Shown here in pieces: positions 37,275 through 46,900 of a DNA stretch of 64,000 nucleotides. Origin of the DNA: Stenotrophomonas sp. UBA2629 (GTDB taxonomy: Bacteria; Pseudomonadota; Gammaproteobacteria; Xanthomonadales; Xanthomonadaceae); the NCBI GenBank assembly GCA_002359895.1, contig DEOB01000010.1, forward strand, positions 1,366,125 through 1,430,124. The letters run 5' to 3'. How positions within the stretch are numbered: the stretch's first letter is position 1; each line of letters opens with the position of its first letter. Below the pieces are notes generated by a model. It was not told where the DNA came from and ran no database searches. It saw only the letters and a list, made by a program, of their open reading frames with translations. Both the position numbers and the translations under genes were made by a program.

Positions 37275-37306
37275 AAATATCTACCTATCGCGATATAGAG
37301 ATATTT
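37275..37306. promoter_or_regulatory. 32-bp palindrome, likely operator of the ArsR-methyltransferase regulator
   Basis: The element is AAATATCT (37275-37282), 3 bp, TATCGCGATA (37286-37295, itself a palindrome), 3 bp, AGATATTT (37299-37306). Only the two 3-bp spacers break symmetry. It touches the start codon of the regulator gene and lies about 95 bp before the divergent acyl-CoA dehydrogenase gene. AT content is far above the surroundings. Binding there would block translation initiation or the promoter of the metH operon. Confidence 0.75.
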
Positions 37307-37401
37307 TCCCTCCTGGCGCCATGCCGGGTCAAGGCGAGGCATAGGCTGAACGGGGTGGCGATGGTTACAATCGCAACTTGATCAACCCTGGGAGGGGTGT
37401 A

Positions 37402-38550
37402 GTGGATTTCAGTTTTTCCGACGAGCAGCTGATGCTGCAGGACGTCGCGCGCCGTATCGCCAATGAAAAAATCGCCCCCAGTGCCGAGCATTTCGACGCG
37501 ACCGGTGAGTACCCGCTGGAGAACATCCAGCTGCTGGGCGAAAACGGCCTGATGGCCATCGAGGTGCCGGAACAGTACGGCGGCTCGGGCATGGACCCCA
37601 TTTCCAGCGTGCTGGCGATTGTTGAAGTGTCGGCAGCCGATGCGGCGCATGCCACCATCATGTCGGTCAACAACTCGCTGTTCTGCAACGCGGTGCTGGC
37701 CTACGGCAGCGAAGAACAGAAGCAGACTTATGTGCGCGCGATTGCCGAAGGCCGCGAGATTGGCGCTTTTGCACTGACTGAATCGCAGTCCGGTTCCGAC
37801 GCGACGGCGATGCGCTGCCGCGCGGTCAAGCAGGACGATGGTTCGTATGTGATCAACGGCCAGAAGAGCTGGATCACCTCCGGGCCGGTGGCGCGTTACG
37901 TGGTGCTGTTTGCCATGACCGACCCGAGCAAGGGGGCACGTGGCATCACCGCTTTCATGATTGACGCGAACAAGCCGGGCTACGGCCGGGGAAAGACCGA
38001 GCCCAAGCTGGGCGTGCGCGCGTCTGCGACGTGCGAAATCGAATTCCAGGACTACGTGGCCGCCGCCGAGGACGTGATCGGCGAAGAGGGCCAAGGCTTC
38101 AAGATTGCGATGAGCCTGCTGGATTCCGGCCGCATCGGCATTGCTTCGCAGGCGGTGGGCATTGCCCGTGCCGCTTACGAGGCGTCGGTGGCCTACGTGA
38201 AGGAGCGCAAGTCGTTTGGTGCGCCGATCGGCACGTTCCAGATGATCCAGGCCAAGGTCGCGGACATGAAGTGCAAGTTGGACGCAGCGATGCTGCTGAC
38301 GCTGCGCGCGGCCTGGTTGAAGTCACAGGGCAAGCGTTTCTCGACCGAGGCGGCGGTGGCCAAGTTGACCGCCTCCGAAGCGGCGATGTGGATTGCTCAC
38401 CAAGCAGTGCAGATTCACGGCGGCATGGGTTACTCGAAGGAAATGCCGCTGGAGCGTTATTTCCGCGATGCCAAGATCACCGAGATCTATGAAGGCACCT
38501 CAGAGATCCAGCGCATGGTGATTGCACGCAACGAGACCGGCCTGCGCTGA
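37402..38550 (+). CDS. Acyl-CoA dehydrogenase (short/branched-chain type)
   Basis: The FAD enzyme oxidises acyl-CoA esters to trans-2-enoyl-CoA. The 382-residue length and 'EYGGSGMDPIS', 'IGAFALTESQSGSDATAM' (flavin-binding), 'NGQKSWITSG' and the C-terminal 'QIHGGMGYSKEMPLERYFRDAKITEIYEGTSEIQRM' are classic. The catalytic glutamate is in 'YEGTSE', the position used by short and medium-chain enzymes. I place the start at GTG 37402 because GGAGGGG lies 4-5 bases before it and the family begins 'DFSFSDEQLML'. It could serve butyryl-, isobutyryl- or 2-methylbutyryl-CoA. No other fatty-acid gene is nearby; it ends in a strong terminator. Confidence 0.88.
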   Translation: MDFSFSDEQLMLQDVARRIANEKIAPSAEHFDATGEYPLENIQLLGENGLMAIEVPEQYGGSGMDPISSVLAIVEVSAADAAHATIMSVNNSLFCNAVLAYGSEEQKQTYVRAIAEGREIGAFALTESQSGSDATAMRCRAVKQDDGSYVINGQKSWITSGPVARYVVLFAMTDPSKGARGITAFMIDANKPGYGRGKTEPKLGVRASATCEIEFQDYVAAAEDVIGEEGQGFKIAMSLLDSGRIGIASQAVGIARAAYEASVAYVKERKSFGAPIGTFQMIQAKVADMKCKLDAAMLLTLRAAWLKSQGKRFSTEAAVAKLTASEAAMWIAHQAVQIHGGMGYSKEMPLERYFRDAKITEIYEGTSEIQRMVIARNETGLR

Positions 38551-38569
38551 TTTCGGTATGCGTTGATGC

Positions 38570-38600
38570 AAAAAAGCCCCGGCAATGCCGGGGCTTTTTT
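38570..38600. terminator. Bidirectional intrinsic terminator
   Basis: AAAAAAGCCCCGGC (38570-38583) pairs perfectly with GCCGGGGCTTTTTT (38587-38600) across a 3-nt loop. It ends the acyl-CoA dehydrogenase gene and serves the convergent RND gene (stop at 38641). Confidence 0.93.
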
Positions 38601-38640
38601 GTTGTTCACTGGCGGGCAGATGCACCCGCCGGTGATTGGA

Positions 38641-41600
38641 TCAGCGATCCTGCTGTGCCGAGCGCACCTGGTGCTGGGCCACGTATTCCTTCGACGGCTC
38701 GTCCAGCTTGTCGCCCAACACGCGGCGTACGCAGACGAAGAACAGCGGGATCAGCAGCACGCCGATGACGGTGGCAAACAACATGCCGCCGATCACGCCC
38801 GTACCCAGCGAGTGACGGGCGTTGGCGCCGGCACCGGTGGAGATCGCCATCGGCAGCACGCCGAGGATGAAGGCGAACGAGGTCATCAGAATCGGGCGGA
38901 AACGCAGATGCGCCGCTTCGATGGTGGCCTCACGCAGGGTCTTGCCCAATGCGCGCTGCTCGACGGCGAACTCCACGATCAGGATCGCGTTCTTCGCTGC
39001 CAAGCCAATCACCGTCACCATGCCGATCTTGAAGTACAGATCGTTGGGCAGGCCGCGCATCAGCGAGAACACCACCGCGCCGAGGATGCCGATCGGCACC
39101 ACCAGCAGCACCGCGACCGGGATCGACCAGCTTTCATACAGCGCGGCCAAGCACAGGAACACCACCACGATCGACAACACCATCAGCAGCGTCGCCGCGT
39201 TGCCCGCCAGGATTTCCTGGTAGGACATGCCGCTCCAGTCGAAGCCGAAGCCGGCCGGCAGGTCATCATGCACCAGACGCTCCATCGTCGTCATGGCTTG
39301 GCCCGAGCTGCCGCCCGGTGCCGGCGAGCCGACGATGTTGACCGCCGAGTAGCCGTTGTAGCGGCTCAGTGCCGGCGGGGCATAAATCCACTCGGACTTG
39401 ACCACCGAACTCAGCGGGATCATCGCGGCCTGGCCATCGGCGTCCTTGCTCAGCGAGCTGGGCACGTAATAGCTGCGCAGCGATTCCGGGCCGGTGCGGT
39501 AGGCCGCATCGGCCTGCATGTTCACCCGCTTGATGCGGCCGGCGTAGAAGAAGTCATTGATGTACACCGGCGCCAGCATCATCTGGATGGAGGAGTACAC
39601 ATCATTGACCGAAACGCCCATGGTCTGGGCCTGCACGCGGTCCACATGCAGCTGCAGCTGCGGAGCGTTTTCAAGCGTGTTGGGGCGTACCGCAGTCAGT
39701 GATTTGTCCTGAGAGGCCGCACCCAACAGCGTGTTGCGTGCGTCCATCAGGGCATCCTGACCGGCACCGGCACGGTCCTGCAGCCACATGTCAAAGCCGC
39801 CGAACTGGCCCAGGCCCTGCACGGTCGGCAGGTTGACGAAGAAGATCTGCGCGTCCTTGATGCCGTAGGCCTTCTGGTTCATTTTCTGGATGAACTCGGG
39901 CGCGGTTTCCTTGCGCTCGCTCCAGTCTTTCAGGCGGACGAACGCCATACCCACGTTTTCACCGGAGCCGATGAAGCTGAAGCCGGTGATCTGCATCAGG
40001 CCTTCAAAGGCTTCTTCCTTCTGCAGGGTACCCAGCAACTGGTCGAACACGCCGCTGGTACGCGACTTGGTGGCGCCCGGTGGCAACTGCACGATGGCCA
40101 GTGCATAGCCCTGGTCTTCTTCCGGCAGGAAGCTGCCCGGCAGTCGGGTGAACAGGAAGCCGCACAGCACCAGCAACAGGGCGAACACCATCAGCCAGCG
40201 CGGGCTGTGCTTGATGACGCCACCGACAGTACCGACGTAGCTTTTTTCCAGCTTGCCGTAGTACTTGTTGAAGGTGCGGTACACCCAGTTGGGGTGGTCG
40301 TTGTGGGTGGGCTTGAGGAAAGCCGCACACAGGGCCGGGGTGAAGGTCAGCGCGAGCAGGGCCGAGAAGCCCATCGCCATGGCGATGGTCAGCGCGAACT
40401 GCTTGTAGATTTCACCCGACGCGCCGGGCTGCATGGCGCTGGGAATGAACACTGCCGCCAGCACCACGGTGATGGCCACCACGGCGCCGGTGATCTGGCC
40501 CATGGCTTTCTGTGTTGCCGGTTTCGGGTCGAGCTTCTCCTCGCTCATGATGCGTTCGACGTTTTCGATGACGACGATGGCGTCATCGACCACGATGCCG
40601 ATCGCCAGCACCATCGCAAACAGGGTCAGCTGGTTGATGGTGAAGCCGATCGCCAGCATGCCCATGAAGGTGCCAAGCAACGCCACCGGGATGACCAGCG
40701 TGGGGATGATGGTGGCGCGGAAGTTCTGCAGGAAGATCAGCATCACCAGGAACACCAGCACGACGGCCTCGATCAAGGTGTGGATCACTTCCTCGATCGA
40801 AATGGTGACGAAGGTGGTGCTGTCGTACGGGGTGAACCAGCTCACGCCCTGCGGGAAGCTGGGGGCAAGTTCGTCCATCTTGGAGCGCACGGCGGCCGAC
40901 ACGTCCAGCGCGTTGGCGCCGGGCAGCAGCTGGATGGCGAACACGGCCACCGGCTTGCCGTTGTACTTGGTGTCAAAGCCGTAGTTGGTGGCACCAAAGG
41001 CAACGCGGGCGACGTCCTTGAGCTTGACCACGCTGCCGTCGGCATTGGCGCGCAGGATGACGTTCTCGAAATCCTCCGGCGAACTGAAACGGCCTTCGGC
41101 CGCCACGGTGGCGGTGAAGGACTGGCCTTCCGGGGTGGGGTCGCCGCCGACCGAGCCGGCAGCGAACTGCAGGTTCTGGGTGCCGATGGCGTTGTACACG
41201 TCACGTGCCGACAGGTGATAGCCCTGCAGCTTTTCCGGGTTCAACCAGACACGCATGGCGTATTCGGAGCCGAACTGCTGGGTGCTGCCGACGCCGGGGA
41301 CACGGGAAATCTGCTCCAGCACGCGCGCACCGACGATGTCGTTCAACGCATCGCGGTCAACGCTGCCGTCGTCGGAGCGCACACCCACCGCCATCAGGAA
41401 GCCGGCATTGGCCTTGGCCACCACCACACCCTGCTGGGTGACTTCCGAAGGCAGGCGCGGCGTGGCCAGCGACACCTTGTTCTGCACCTGCACCTGGGCG
41501 ATATCGGCATCGGTGCCGCTGTCGAAGGTGAGGGTGATGGTGACGCGGCCATTGGACGAGGACGACGAACTGAAATACATCAGGTTGTCGATGCCGGTCA

Positions 41601-41805
41601 GCTGTTGCTCGATCACCTGGGTGACCGACTTTTCAGCCGTGGAGGCACTGGCGCCCGGGTAGTTGGCGGTGACGGTGACCTGTGGCGGTGCCACGCTGGG
41701 GTAGGACTCCACACCCAGGTTGAGGATCGAGATCACGCCGCCAAGCGAGATCAAGATGGCCACCACCCAGGCAAATACCGGGTGATCAATAAAGAATTTA
41801 GGCAT
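38641..41805 (-). CDS. RND multidrug efflux pump, inner-membrane transporter (HAE-1 family)
   Basis: The 1054-residue proton-driven pump has the standard layout: helix 1 ('FIDHPVFAWVVAILISLGGVISIL'), porter loop, helices 2-6, second loop and helices 8-12. Proton-relay residues are present: 'GIVVDDAIVVIENVERIM' (helix 4, two Asp) and 'GLAAKNAILIVEFA' (helix 10, Lys). The 'PGSFLPEEDQGY' block and the extended C-terminus fit AcrB/MexF-type HAE-1 transporters, which expel drugs, solvents or dyes. It is last in the tetR-MFP-RND unit, 12 bp after the MFP gene. No outer-membrane channel gene is present, so a shared TolC/OprM-type channel is expected. It may be one of the Stenotrophomonas Sme pumps, but I cannot say which. 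Confidence 0.93.
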   Translation of the reverse strand: MPKFFIDHPVFAWVVAILISLGGVISILNLGVESYPSVAPPQVTVTANYPGASASTAEKSVTQVIEQQLTGIDNLMYFSSSSSSNGRVTITLTFDSGTDADIAQVQVQNKVSLATPRLPSEVTQQGVVVAKANAGFLMAVGVRSDDGSVDRDALNDIVGARVLEQISRVPGVGSTQQFGSEYAMRVWLNPEKLQGYHLSARDVYNAIGTQNLQFAAGSVGGDPTPEGQSFTATVAAEGRFSSPEDFENVILRANADGSVVKLKDVARVAFGATNYGFDTKYNGKPVAVFAIQLLPGANALDVSAAVRSKMDELAPSFPQGVSWFTPYDSTTFVTISIEEVIHTLIEAVVLVFLVMLIFLQNFRATIIPTLVIPVALLGTFMGMLAIGFTINQLTLFAMVLAIGIVVDDAIVVIENVERIMSEEKLDPKPATQKAMGQITGAVVAITVVLAAVFIPSAMQPGASGEIYKQFALTIAMAMGFSALLALTFTPALCAAFLKPTHNDHPNWVYRTFNKYYGKLEKSYVGTVGGVIKHSPRWLMVFALLLVLCGFLFTRLPGSFLPEEDQGYALAIVQLPPGATKSRTSGVFDQLLGTLQKEEAFEGLMQITGFSFIGSGENVGMAFVRLKDWSERKETAPEFIQKMNQKAYGIKDAQIFFVNLPTVQGLGQFGGFDMWLQDRAGAGQDALMDARNTLLGAASQDKSLTAVRPNTLENAPQLQLHVDRVQAQTMGVSVNDVYSSIQMMLAPVYINDFFYAGRIKRVNMQADAAYRTGPESLRSYYVPSSLSKDADGQAAMIPLSSVVKSEWIYAPPALSRYNGYSAVNIVGSPAPGGSSGQAMTTMERLVHDDLPAGFGFDWSGMSYQEILAGNAATLLMVLSIVVVFLCLAALYESWSIPVAVLLVVPIGILGAVVFSLMRGLPNDLYFKIGMVTVIGLAAKNAILIVEFAVEQRALGKTLREATIEAAHLRFRPILMTSFAFILGVLPMAISTGAGANARHSLGTGVIGGMLFATVIGVLLIPLFFVCVRRVLGDKLDEPSKEYVAQHQVRSAQQDR

Positions 41806-41817
41806 GAGGGCGGTCCG

Positions 41818-42996
41818 TTATTCCTTCGCTGCCGGTGCCGGTGCGGCTGCATCGGGCTTGGCGGCGGCCTGCGGCTGCCACGGGGAGGGCTTGGCCGGTG
41901 CGCCAGCCTTGACCTTCTGGATGCCCGACACGATGACCTTGTCACCGCCCTGCAGGCCCGAGGTAATCAGCCAGTTGGCACCCTGCTGGTTATCCAGCAC
42001 CACGTTCTTGCGCACCACATTGCCGTCCGCGCCGACCACCAGGACATAGCCGCCTTGCGTATCGCGCTGCACCGCCTGCTGCGGCACCAGGAATGCGTTG
42101 TGACGCTCGCCCAGGTTGGCCTTGAAGCTGACGAAGCTGCCCGGCAACAGCACGTGGTCCGGGTTGGGCAGCTGCGCACGCAGCGAGACTGCGCCGGTAG
42201 CCGGGTCAACCGTAGGTGCGGAGAAATCCAGCGTGCCTTCATGCGCGTAGGCGCTGCCGTCAGGCAGATTGACCTGCACGGTGGTCTTGCCGTCCCCGGC
42301 CAGTGCCAGCGCGCCCTTTTCCTGTGCGGCACGCAGGGCGCTCAGTTCGTCGGCGGTCATCGAGAAGTTCACGTACAGCGGGTCGATCTGGTCGATGGTG
42401 GTGAGCAGGGTCACATCTCCCTGGCCGACCAGCGCGCCTTCGGTCACCTGCGCCTTGCCGGCCAGGCCGGAGATGGGTGCGGTGACGCGGGCATAACCCA
42501 GGTTGATGCGGGCATTGGCCACCGCGGCCTCGGCCTGCTGCACGGCGGCAGCGCCGCTACGCTCGGCAGCCACCGCGCTGTCCAGGTCCGACTGCGACAC
42601 ATACTTCTGCGGTGCCAGCGAGCGGGCGCGGGTAGCGGTGGCGCGGGCATTGGCATAGGTGGCGCGGGCGGCAGCCAAAGAGCCTTCGGCCTGATTCAAT
42701 GCGGCCTGCAGCTGCGCCGGGTCGATCAGGAACAGCACCTGGCCGGCTTTTACGTCGCTGCCCTCGGCGTACACGCGCTTCTGCAGCACACCGGCCACGC
42801 GGGCACGGACATCAGCAGAACGGTAGGGCGACAGGCGGCCGACCAACTCACGCTGCAAGGGCAGCGTCTGCGGCTTGGCCTCAACCACGCCAACGTCCGG
42901 CGGTGGCGGAGCGGCCTGTTCCTGCGGCTTTTTACATGCTGCAAGGGTGAGTGTCGCTGCGCAGGCGAGCGCGATGAGACGGAGTGGGGCGGTCAT
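41818..42996 (-). CDS. RND efflux periplasmic adaptor (membrane-fusion lipoprotein)
   Basis: The 392-residue adaptor links the RND pump to an outer-membrane channel. It has a lipoprotein signal ('LIALACAATLTLAACKKPQEQ', Cys near 21) and a beta-barrel/lipoyl region beginning 'VGVVEAKPQTLPLQRELVGRLSPYRSADVRARVAGVLQKR'. An alpha-hairpin with Ala-rich heptads (about 100-165) includes 'AARATYANARATATRARSLA'. The returning lipoyl half is 'INLGYARVTAPISGLAGKAQVTEGALVGQGD', and the C-terminal membrane-proximal domain ends in a Pro/Ala tail. Its ATG overlaps the tetR stop codon by one base (TGATG), so translation is coupled to the regulator. Confidence 0.92.
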   Translation of the reverse strand: MTAPLRLIALACAATLTLAACKKPQEQAAPPPPDVGVVEAKPQTLPLQRELVGRLSPYRSADVRARVAGVLQKRVYAEGSDVKAGQVLFLIDPAQLQAALNQAEGSLAAARATYANARATATRARSLAPQKYVSQSDLDSAVAAERSGAAAVQQAEAAVANARINLGYARVTAPISGLAGKAQVTEGALVGQGDVTLLTTIDQIDPLYVNFSMTADELSALRAAQEKGALALAGDGKTTVQVNLPDGSAYAHEGTLDFSAPTVDPATGAVSLRAQLPNPDHVLLPGSFVSFKANLGERHNAFLVPQQAVQRDTQGGYVLVVGADGNVVRKNVVLDNQQGANWLITSGLQGGDKVIVSGIQKVKAGAPAKPSPWQPQAAAKPDAAAPAPAAKE

Positions 42997-43667
42997 CAGG
43001 AGAAACTCCGGGGGTTGTTTGTATCTTTTGAGGCCAAGCGGCTTTCCGAGGCGTTGGCAAACGCGCGCAGAAAAGCATCCGTGGCAAATTCGGCCCATCG
43101 CTGACGCTGCGAAGCATCATCGCGGTAGGGGGCGTGAAAGCGCTGTCGTTCAAAATCCTGGCCCGAGATCATGCTCAACAACAGCTCGGCCATGAAATGC
43201 GGGTCGTCATGGGTGAGGCGGTTGCGGGCCATTTCGGTCTGCATCCATTCAGCTACGTGGTCACGCAGTGCCTCCACGCTGCCGCCATAGATGAAGCGGG
43301 CCTCTTCCCGGAACTCGTGGGCGTTGGCCCCCAACAGTTGCGAGGCCCGCTGCACCTTGGGCTTGTTGCGGTGGTCCAGATAGCCGATGGCGAAATCAAT
43401 CAAGGTCTCGCGTAACGGCTTGCGGTCGCAGGTGGAAAGCCCGGAGGTCGCATTGCTTACGTGCAGGCGCATGGCCTGGCGCAGCAGCTCCCGCTTGCAG
43501 CCGTAGCGGCTGTAGAGGGTCTGCTTGGAGCAACCGGCCAGCGTCGCCACCGCATCCATGCTCAATCGCATGCCCTGGGTTGCCAGCAATTCGCGCACTG
43601 CTTCAAACACGCGTTCGTCACGCGCGTCCGAGGAGCCGGCAGCGGAGGGAGAGGGGGTGGTTTGCAC
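42996..43667 (-). CDS. TetR-family regulator of the efflux operon
   Basis: The 223-residue protein has the TetR N-terminal helix-turn-helix: 'RVFEAVRELLATQGMRLSMDAVATLAGCSKQTLYSRYGCKRELLRQAM' (about 18-68). The C-terminal part ('YLDHRNKPKVQRASQLLGANAHEFREEARFIY') resembles the TetR_C domain of AefR/AcrR-like repressors. Unlike most pump repressors, which are divergent, it is first in the same transcription unit and its stop codon overlaps the MFP start codon. Repression would then act on its own promoter in 43668-43994, keeping regulator and pump in fixed ratio. The ligand pocket cannot be read from sequence. Confidence 0.88.
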   Translation of the reverse strand: MQTTPSPSAAGSSDARDERVFEAVRELLATQGMRLSMDAVATLAGCSKQTLYSRYGCKRELLRQAMRLHVSNATSGLSTCDRKPLRETLIDFAIGYLDHRNKPKVQRASQLLGANAHEFREEARFIYGGSVEALRDHVAEWMQTEMARNRLTHDDPHFMAELLLSMISGQDFERQRFHAPYRDDASQRQRWAEFATDAFLRAFANASESRLASKDTNNPRSFS

Positions 43668-43994
43668 AGGGGGTGGACTATACCGTCCAGTTCAGAATCT
43701 CTGCAATGTAATTCTTATTTCGTTGGTGTTGCTCGTCAGCCAGCAGACACATGTGCCGGAATGGAACTGCCGTTGGCACCGGCGCCGTACAGCAACGGGG
43801 CGCGCCCACCGTGCAATGGTGAGCAACCGAGATTCAGGTGGCAGACATCTAGTCCATCCATCTGTGCCTGTTTCAACGCGATACACCGCTTTTTTTCCTC
43901 ATGCGCCTGCGATATTGCGGCCATGCAGCAAGGCACTTTTTGTTGCGAGGGATACAATCGCGGTTTCTCCAACGAGCAGTACCCAAGCTCTGTC
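43668..43994. other. Divergent intergenic region between tetR operon and glutamate dehydrogenase
   Basis: This 327-bp gene-free stretch must contain both promoters. An imperfect inverted pair, ACTATACCGTCCAGT around 43677-43691, lies 10 bp before tetR and is a possible repressor site. A TACAAT hexamer at 43953-43958 could be the -10 box of the dehydrogenase gene, without a good -35. I see no RNA gene or REP element here. Confidence 0.35.
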
Positions 43995-46900
43995 ATGAAA
44001 TCGCAAAACAACGCTACCAAGACCGCAAAAACCAAATCCAAACCGGCTGTCGTAAAGCAGAACACCGTGGAGGCCGGCCTCTCGCTCGAACCGGTTTTTG
44101 CAGCCTTGCGGAAGCGTTATTCCGCAGCAGCAGCGCAGAAGCAGGCGGTTGCGTTCGCTACGGCGTTCTACAAGCGCATGGAGGCGGACGAGTTCAAGCT
44201 GCACTCGGCAGACGATTGGGCGGTGCTTGCAGCCGGCATGCTGGAGTTTGCACGTACCCGCAAGGCGGGCAAGGCGAACGTGCGGGTGTTCAACCCGACC
44301 TTGAAGGCCGATGGTTGGGAATCGGGCCACACCGTGCTGCAGATCGTCAACGACGACATGCCGTTCCTGGTGGACACGGTGACGCTGGCATTGGCCGAAC
44401 AGGGCATTGGCGTGCATGTGCTGGGCCACCCGGTGGTCAGCATCGCGCGTGACAAAGCCGGCAAGTTGTCGGGCGTGGGTGAGGGTGCGCTGGAATCGGT
44501 GATGCTGCTGGAGATTGACCGCCAGCCTGCCGCCGAACTGGATGCCGTTGCCAAGCGTGTCAGCGATGCGTTGGATGACGTGCGCGCCATCGTCAAGGAC
44601 TGGCAGCCGATGACCAACAAGGCATTGGCACTGGCCGATGACCTGGGCAAGCGTGCGCTGCCGGTCAGCAAGGCTTCGCGTGTGGAAGCACAGGAGTTCC
44701 TGCGCTGGGCGGCGGACAACCATTTCACCTTCTTCGGCTACCGCGAATACAAGGTGGAGAAGAAGGGCAAGGAAGAAGTGCTGGTCGCGCAGAACGGCAC
44801 CGGCCTTGGGCTGATGCGCGGTAAGGACACTTCAGTCGCCCGTCCGGTGAAGGGCCTGGCTGCCGAAGGCCTGAACGCCACCAGCAGCCTGCATGACGCA
44901 CTCATCCTGACCAAGACCAATGCCCGCTCGCGTATCCATCGCAGCGGCTACATGGATTACATCGGCGTGCTGGAATTCGACGCCAAGGGCAAGATCATCG
45001 GCGAACAGCGCTTCCTGGGTCTGTTCACCTCCAGCGCCTACAACCGCCGCCCGTGGGAAATTCCGCTGGTGCGCCAGCGCTACGAAAACGTGATGCAGCG
45101 TTCGGGCCTGAGCCTGTCCAGCCATAGCGGCAAGGCACTGCGCCACATTCTGGAATCGCTGCCGCGCGAAGAGCTGTTCCAGTCCAGCGAGGACGAGCTG
45201 TTCCGCACTGCCATGGGCGTGCTGGGCCTGCAGGAGCGTGTGCGCAGCCGCCTGTTCCTGCGCCGCGACAAGTTCAGCCGCTTCATTTCCGCGCTGGTGA
45301 TTCTGCCGCGCGAACGTTTCAACACTGACGTGCGTCTGCGCGTTGAAAGCATGCTCAAGGATGCCTTGCAGGGCGAATACGTCGATTCCAGCGTGGTGCT
45401 GGGCGATTCGCCGTTGGCCCAGGTACACCTGATCGTGCGCCCGAAGGCCGGGCAGAGCCTGGAATTGGACATCGAAGGATTGGAGAAGCGCTTGGCTAAT
45501 GTGTTGCGTAACTGGCAGGACGATCTGCGCGAAGCGCTGGTCAACAGCCACGGTGAAAGCGAAGGCCTGCGTATTGCCTCGCGTATCGGCAAGGCGTTGC
45601 CGGCCGGTTATATCGAAGATTCCAGCGCGGAGATCGCAGCGGCCGACGTGGCCCAGCTTGATGCGCTGACCGGCCCGGACGACCTGCGCCTGAGCCTGCA
45701 GTCCACCCACCGCGAGGGTGTCGAAGGTCTGCGCCTGAAGCTGTATCGCCAGCTGGACGACATCCCGTTGTCCGACGTGCTGCCGATGATGGAAAACATG
45801 GGCCTGCGCGTGGTTGCCGAGCGTCCGTATCGCCTGATGGTCGATGACGCGCCGGTGTATGTGCAGGATTTCGAGGTTGAATCGGCCATCGGCGCGATCG
45901 ACCCGGCCCGTTCCAACGCGTGCTTCAGCGAAGCCTTTGCCCATGTCTGGCACGGCGATGCCGAGAACGACGGCTTCAACCGTCTGGTGCTCGGTGCCGG
46001 CCTGGATTGGCGCCAGGTGTCGATGCTGCGCGGCTACTGCAAGTACCTGCTGCAGATCGGCGTGCCGTTCTCGCAGGCGTATGTGGAAGGCACCTTCAAC
46101 CGCTACCCGCTGCTGGCGCGCTTGATCGTGGAGCTGTTCGAAGCCCGCTTCGAGCCGACCCCCGGCGCTGACAAGGCGACGATGGATGCACAGCTGGCCC
46201 AGTTCAAGCTGCTGGCCGGTGACGACGCTGCCACCCTCAAGGTGCTCGACGGCGTGGTCAAGGCGCGCAAGAGCGCCCGTGATACACGCATGGCCGTGGT
46301 CCACGAGGCGCTGATCAAGCTGCTGGACCGCGTGTCCAGCCTGGACGAAGACCGCATCCTGCGCAGCTTCATCGGTGTGATTGAAGCCACCCTGCGTACC
46401 AGCTACTTCATGGTCCGCAAGGACGGCGTGCGCGCCGATGGTGGCCCGGCCGATTACATCAGCTTCAAGTTCGACGCCGCCAAGGTGCCGGAGCTGCCCA
46501 AGCCGCGTCCGTACCGCGAAATCTTCGTGTGCGGCCCGCGCGTGGAAGGCACCCACCTGCGCTTTGGCCCGGTGGCGCGTGGCGGCCTGCGTTGGTCGGA
46601 CCGTCGCGAAGACTTCCGTACCGAAGTGCTGGGCCTGGTGAAGGCGCAGATGGTGAAGAACACCGTGATCGTGCCGGTCGGCTCCAAGGGCGGTTTCTTC
46701 GCCAAGCAGCTGCCGGACCCGGCGGTGGACCGCGATGCATGGTTCGCTGAAGGTGTGGCCTGCTACAAGCGCTTCATCAACGGCCTGCTCGACATCACCG
46801 ACAATATCGTCAACGACAAGATCGTCGCGCCGCTGGGCGTGGTGCGTCATGACCAGGACGATCCGTACCTGGTGGTGGCCGCTGACAAGGGCACCGCGAC

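Noticed and set aside
42996..43098. Upstream start for the efflux adaptor extending into tetR
   Set aside because: The internal ATG at 42996 directly begins a lipoprotein signal peptide, and the extension is an out-of-frame reading of tetR.
40207..43104. 965-codon plus-strand frame antisense to the RND and MFP genes
   Set aside because: Shadow of conserved efflux genes. The translation has repetitive His/Gly/Gln content and no ribosome-binding site.
43931..43946. Sigma-54-like promoter (GGCAC...TTGC) before glutamate dehydrogenase
   Set aside because: GG and GC are separated by 11 bases instead of the required 10, and the rest of the consensus is weak.
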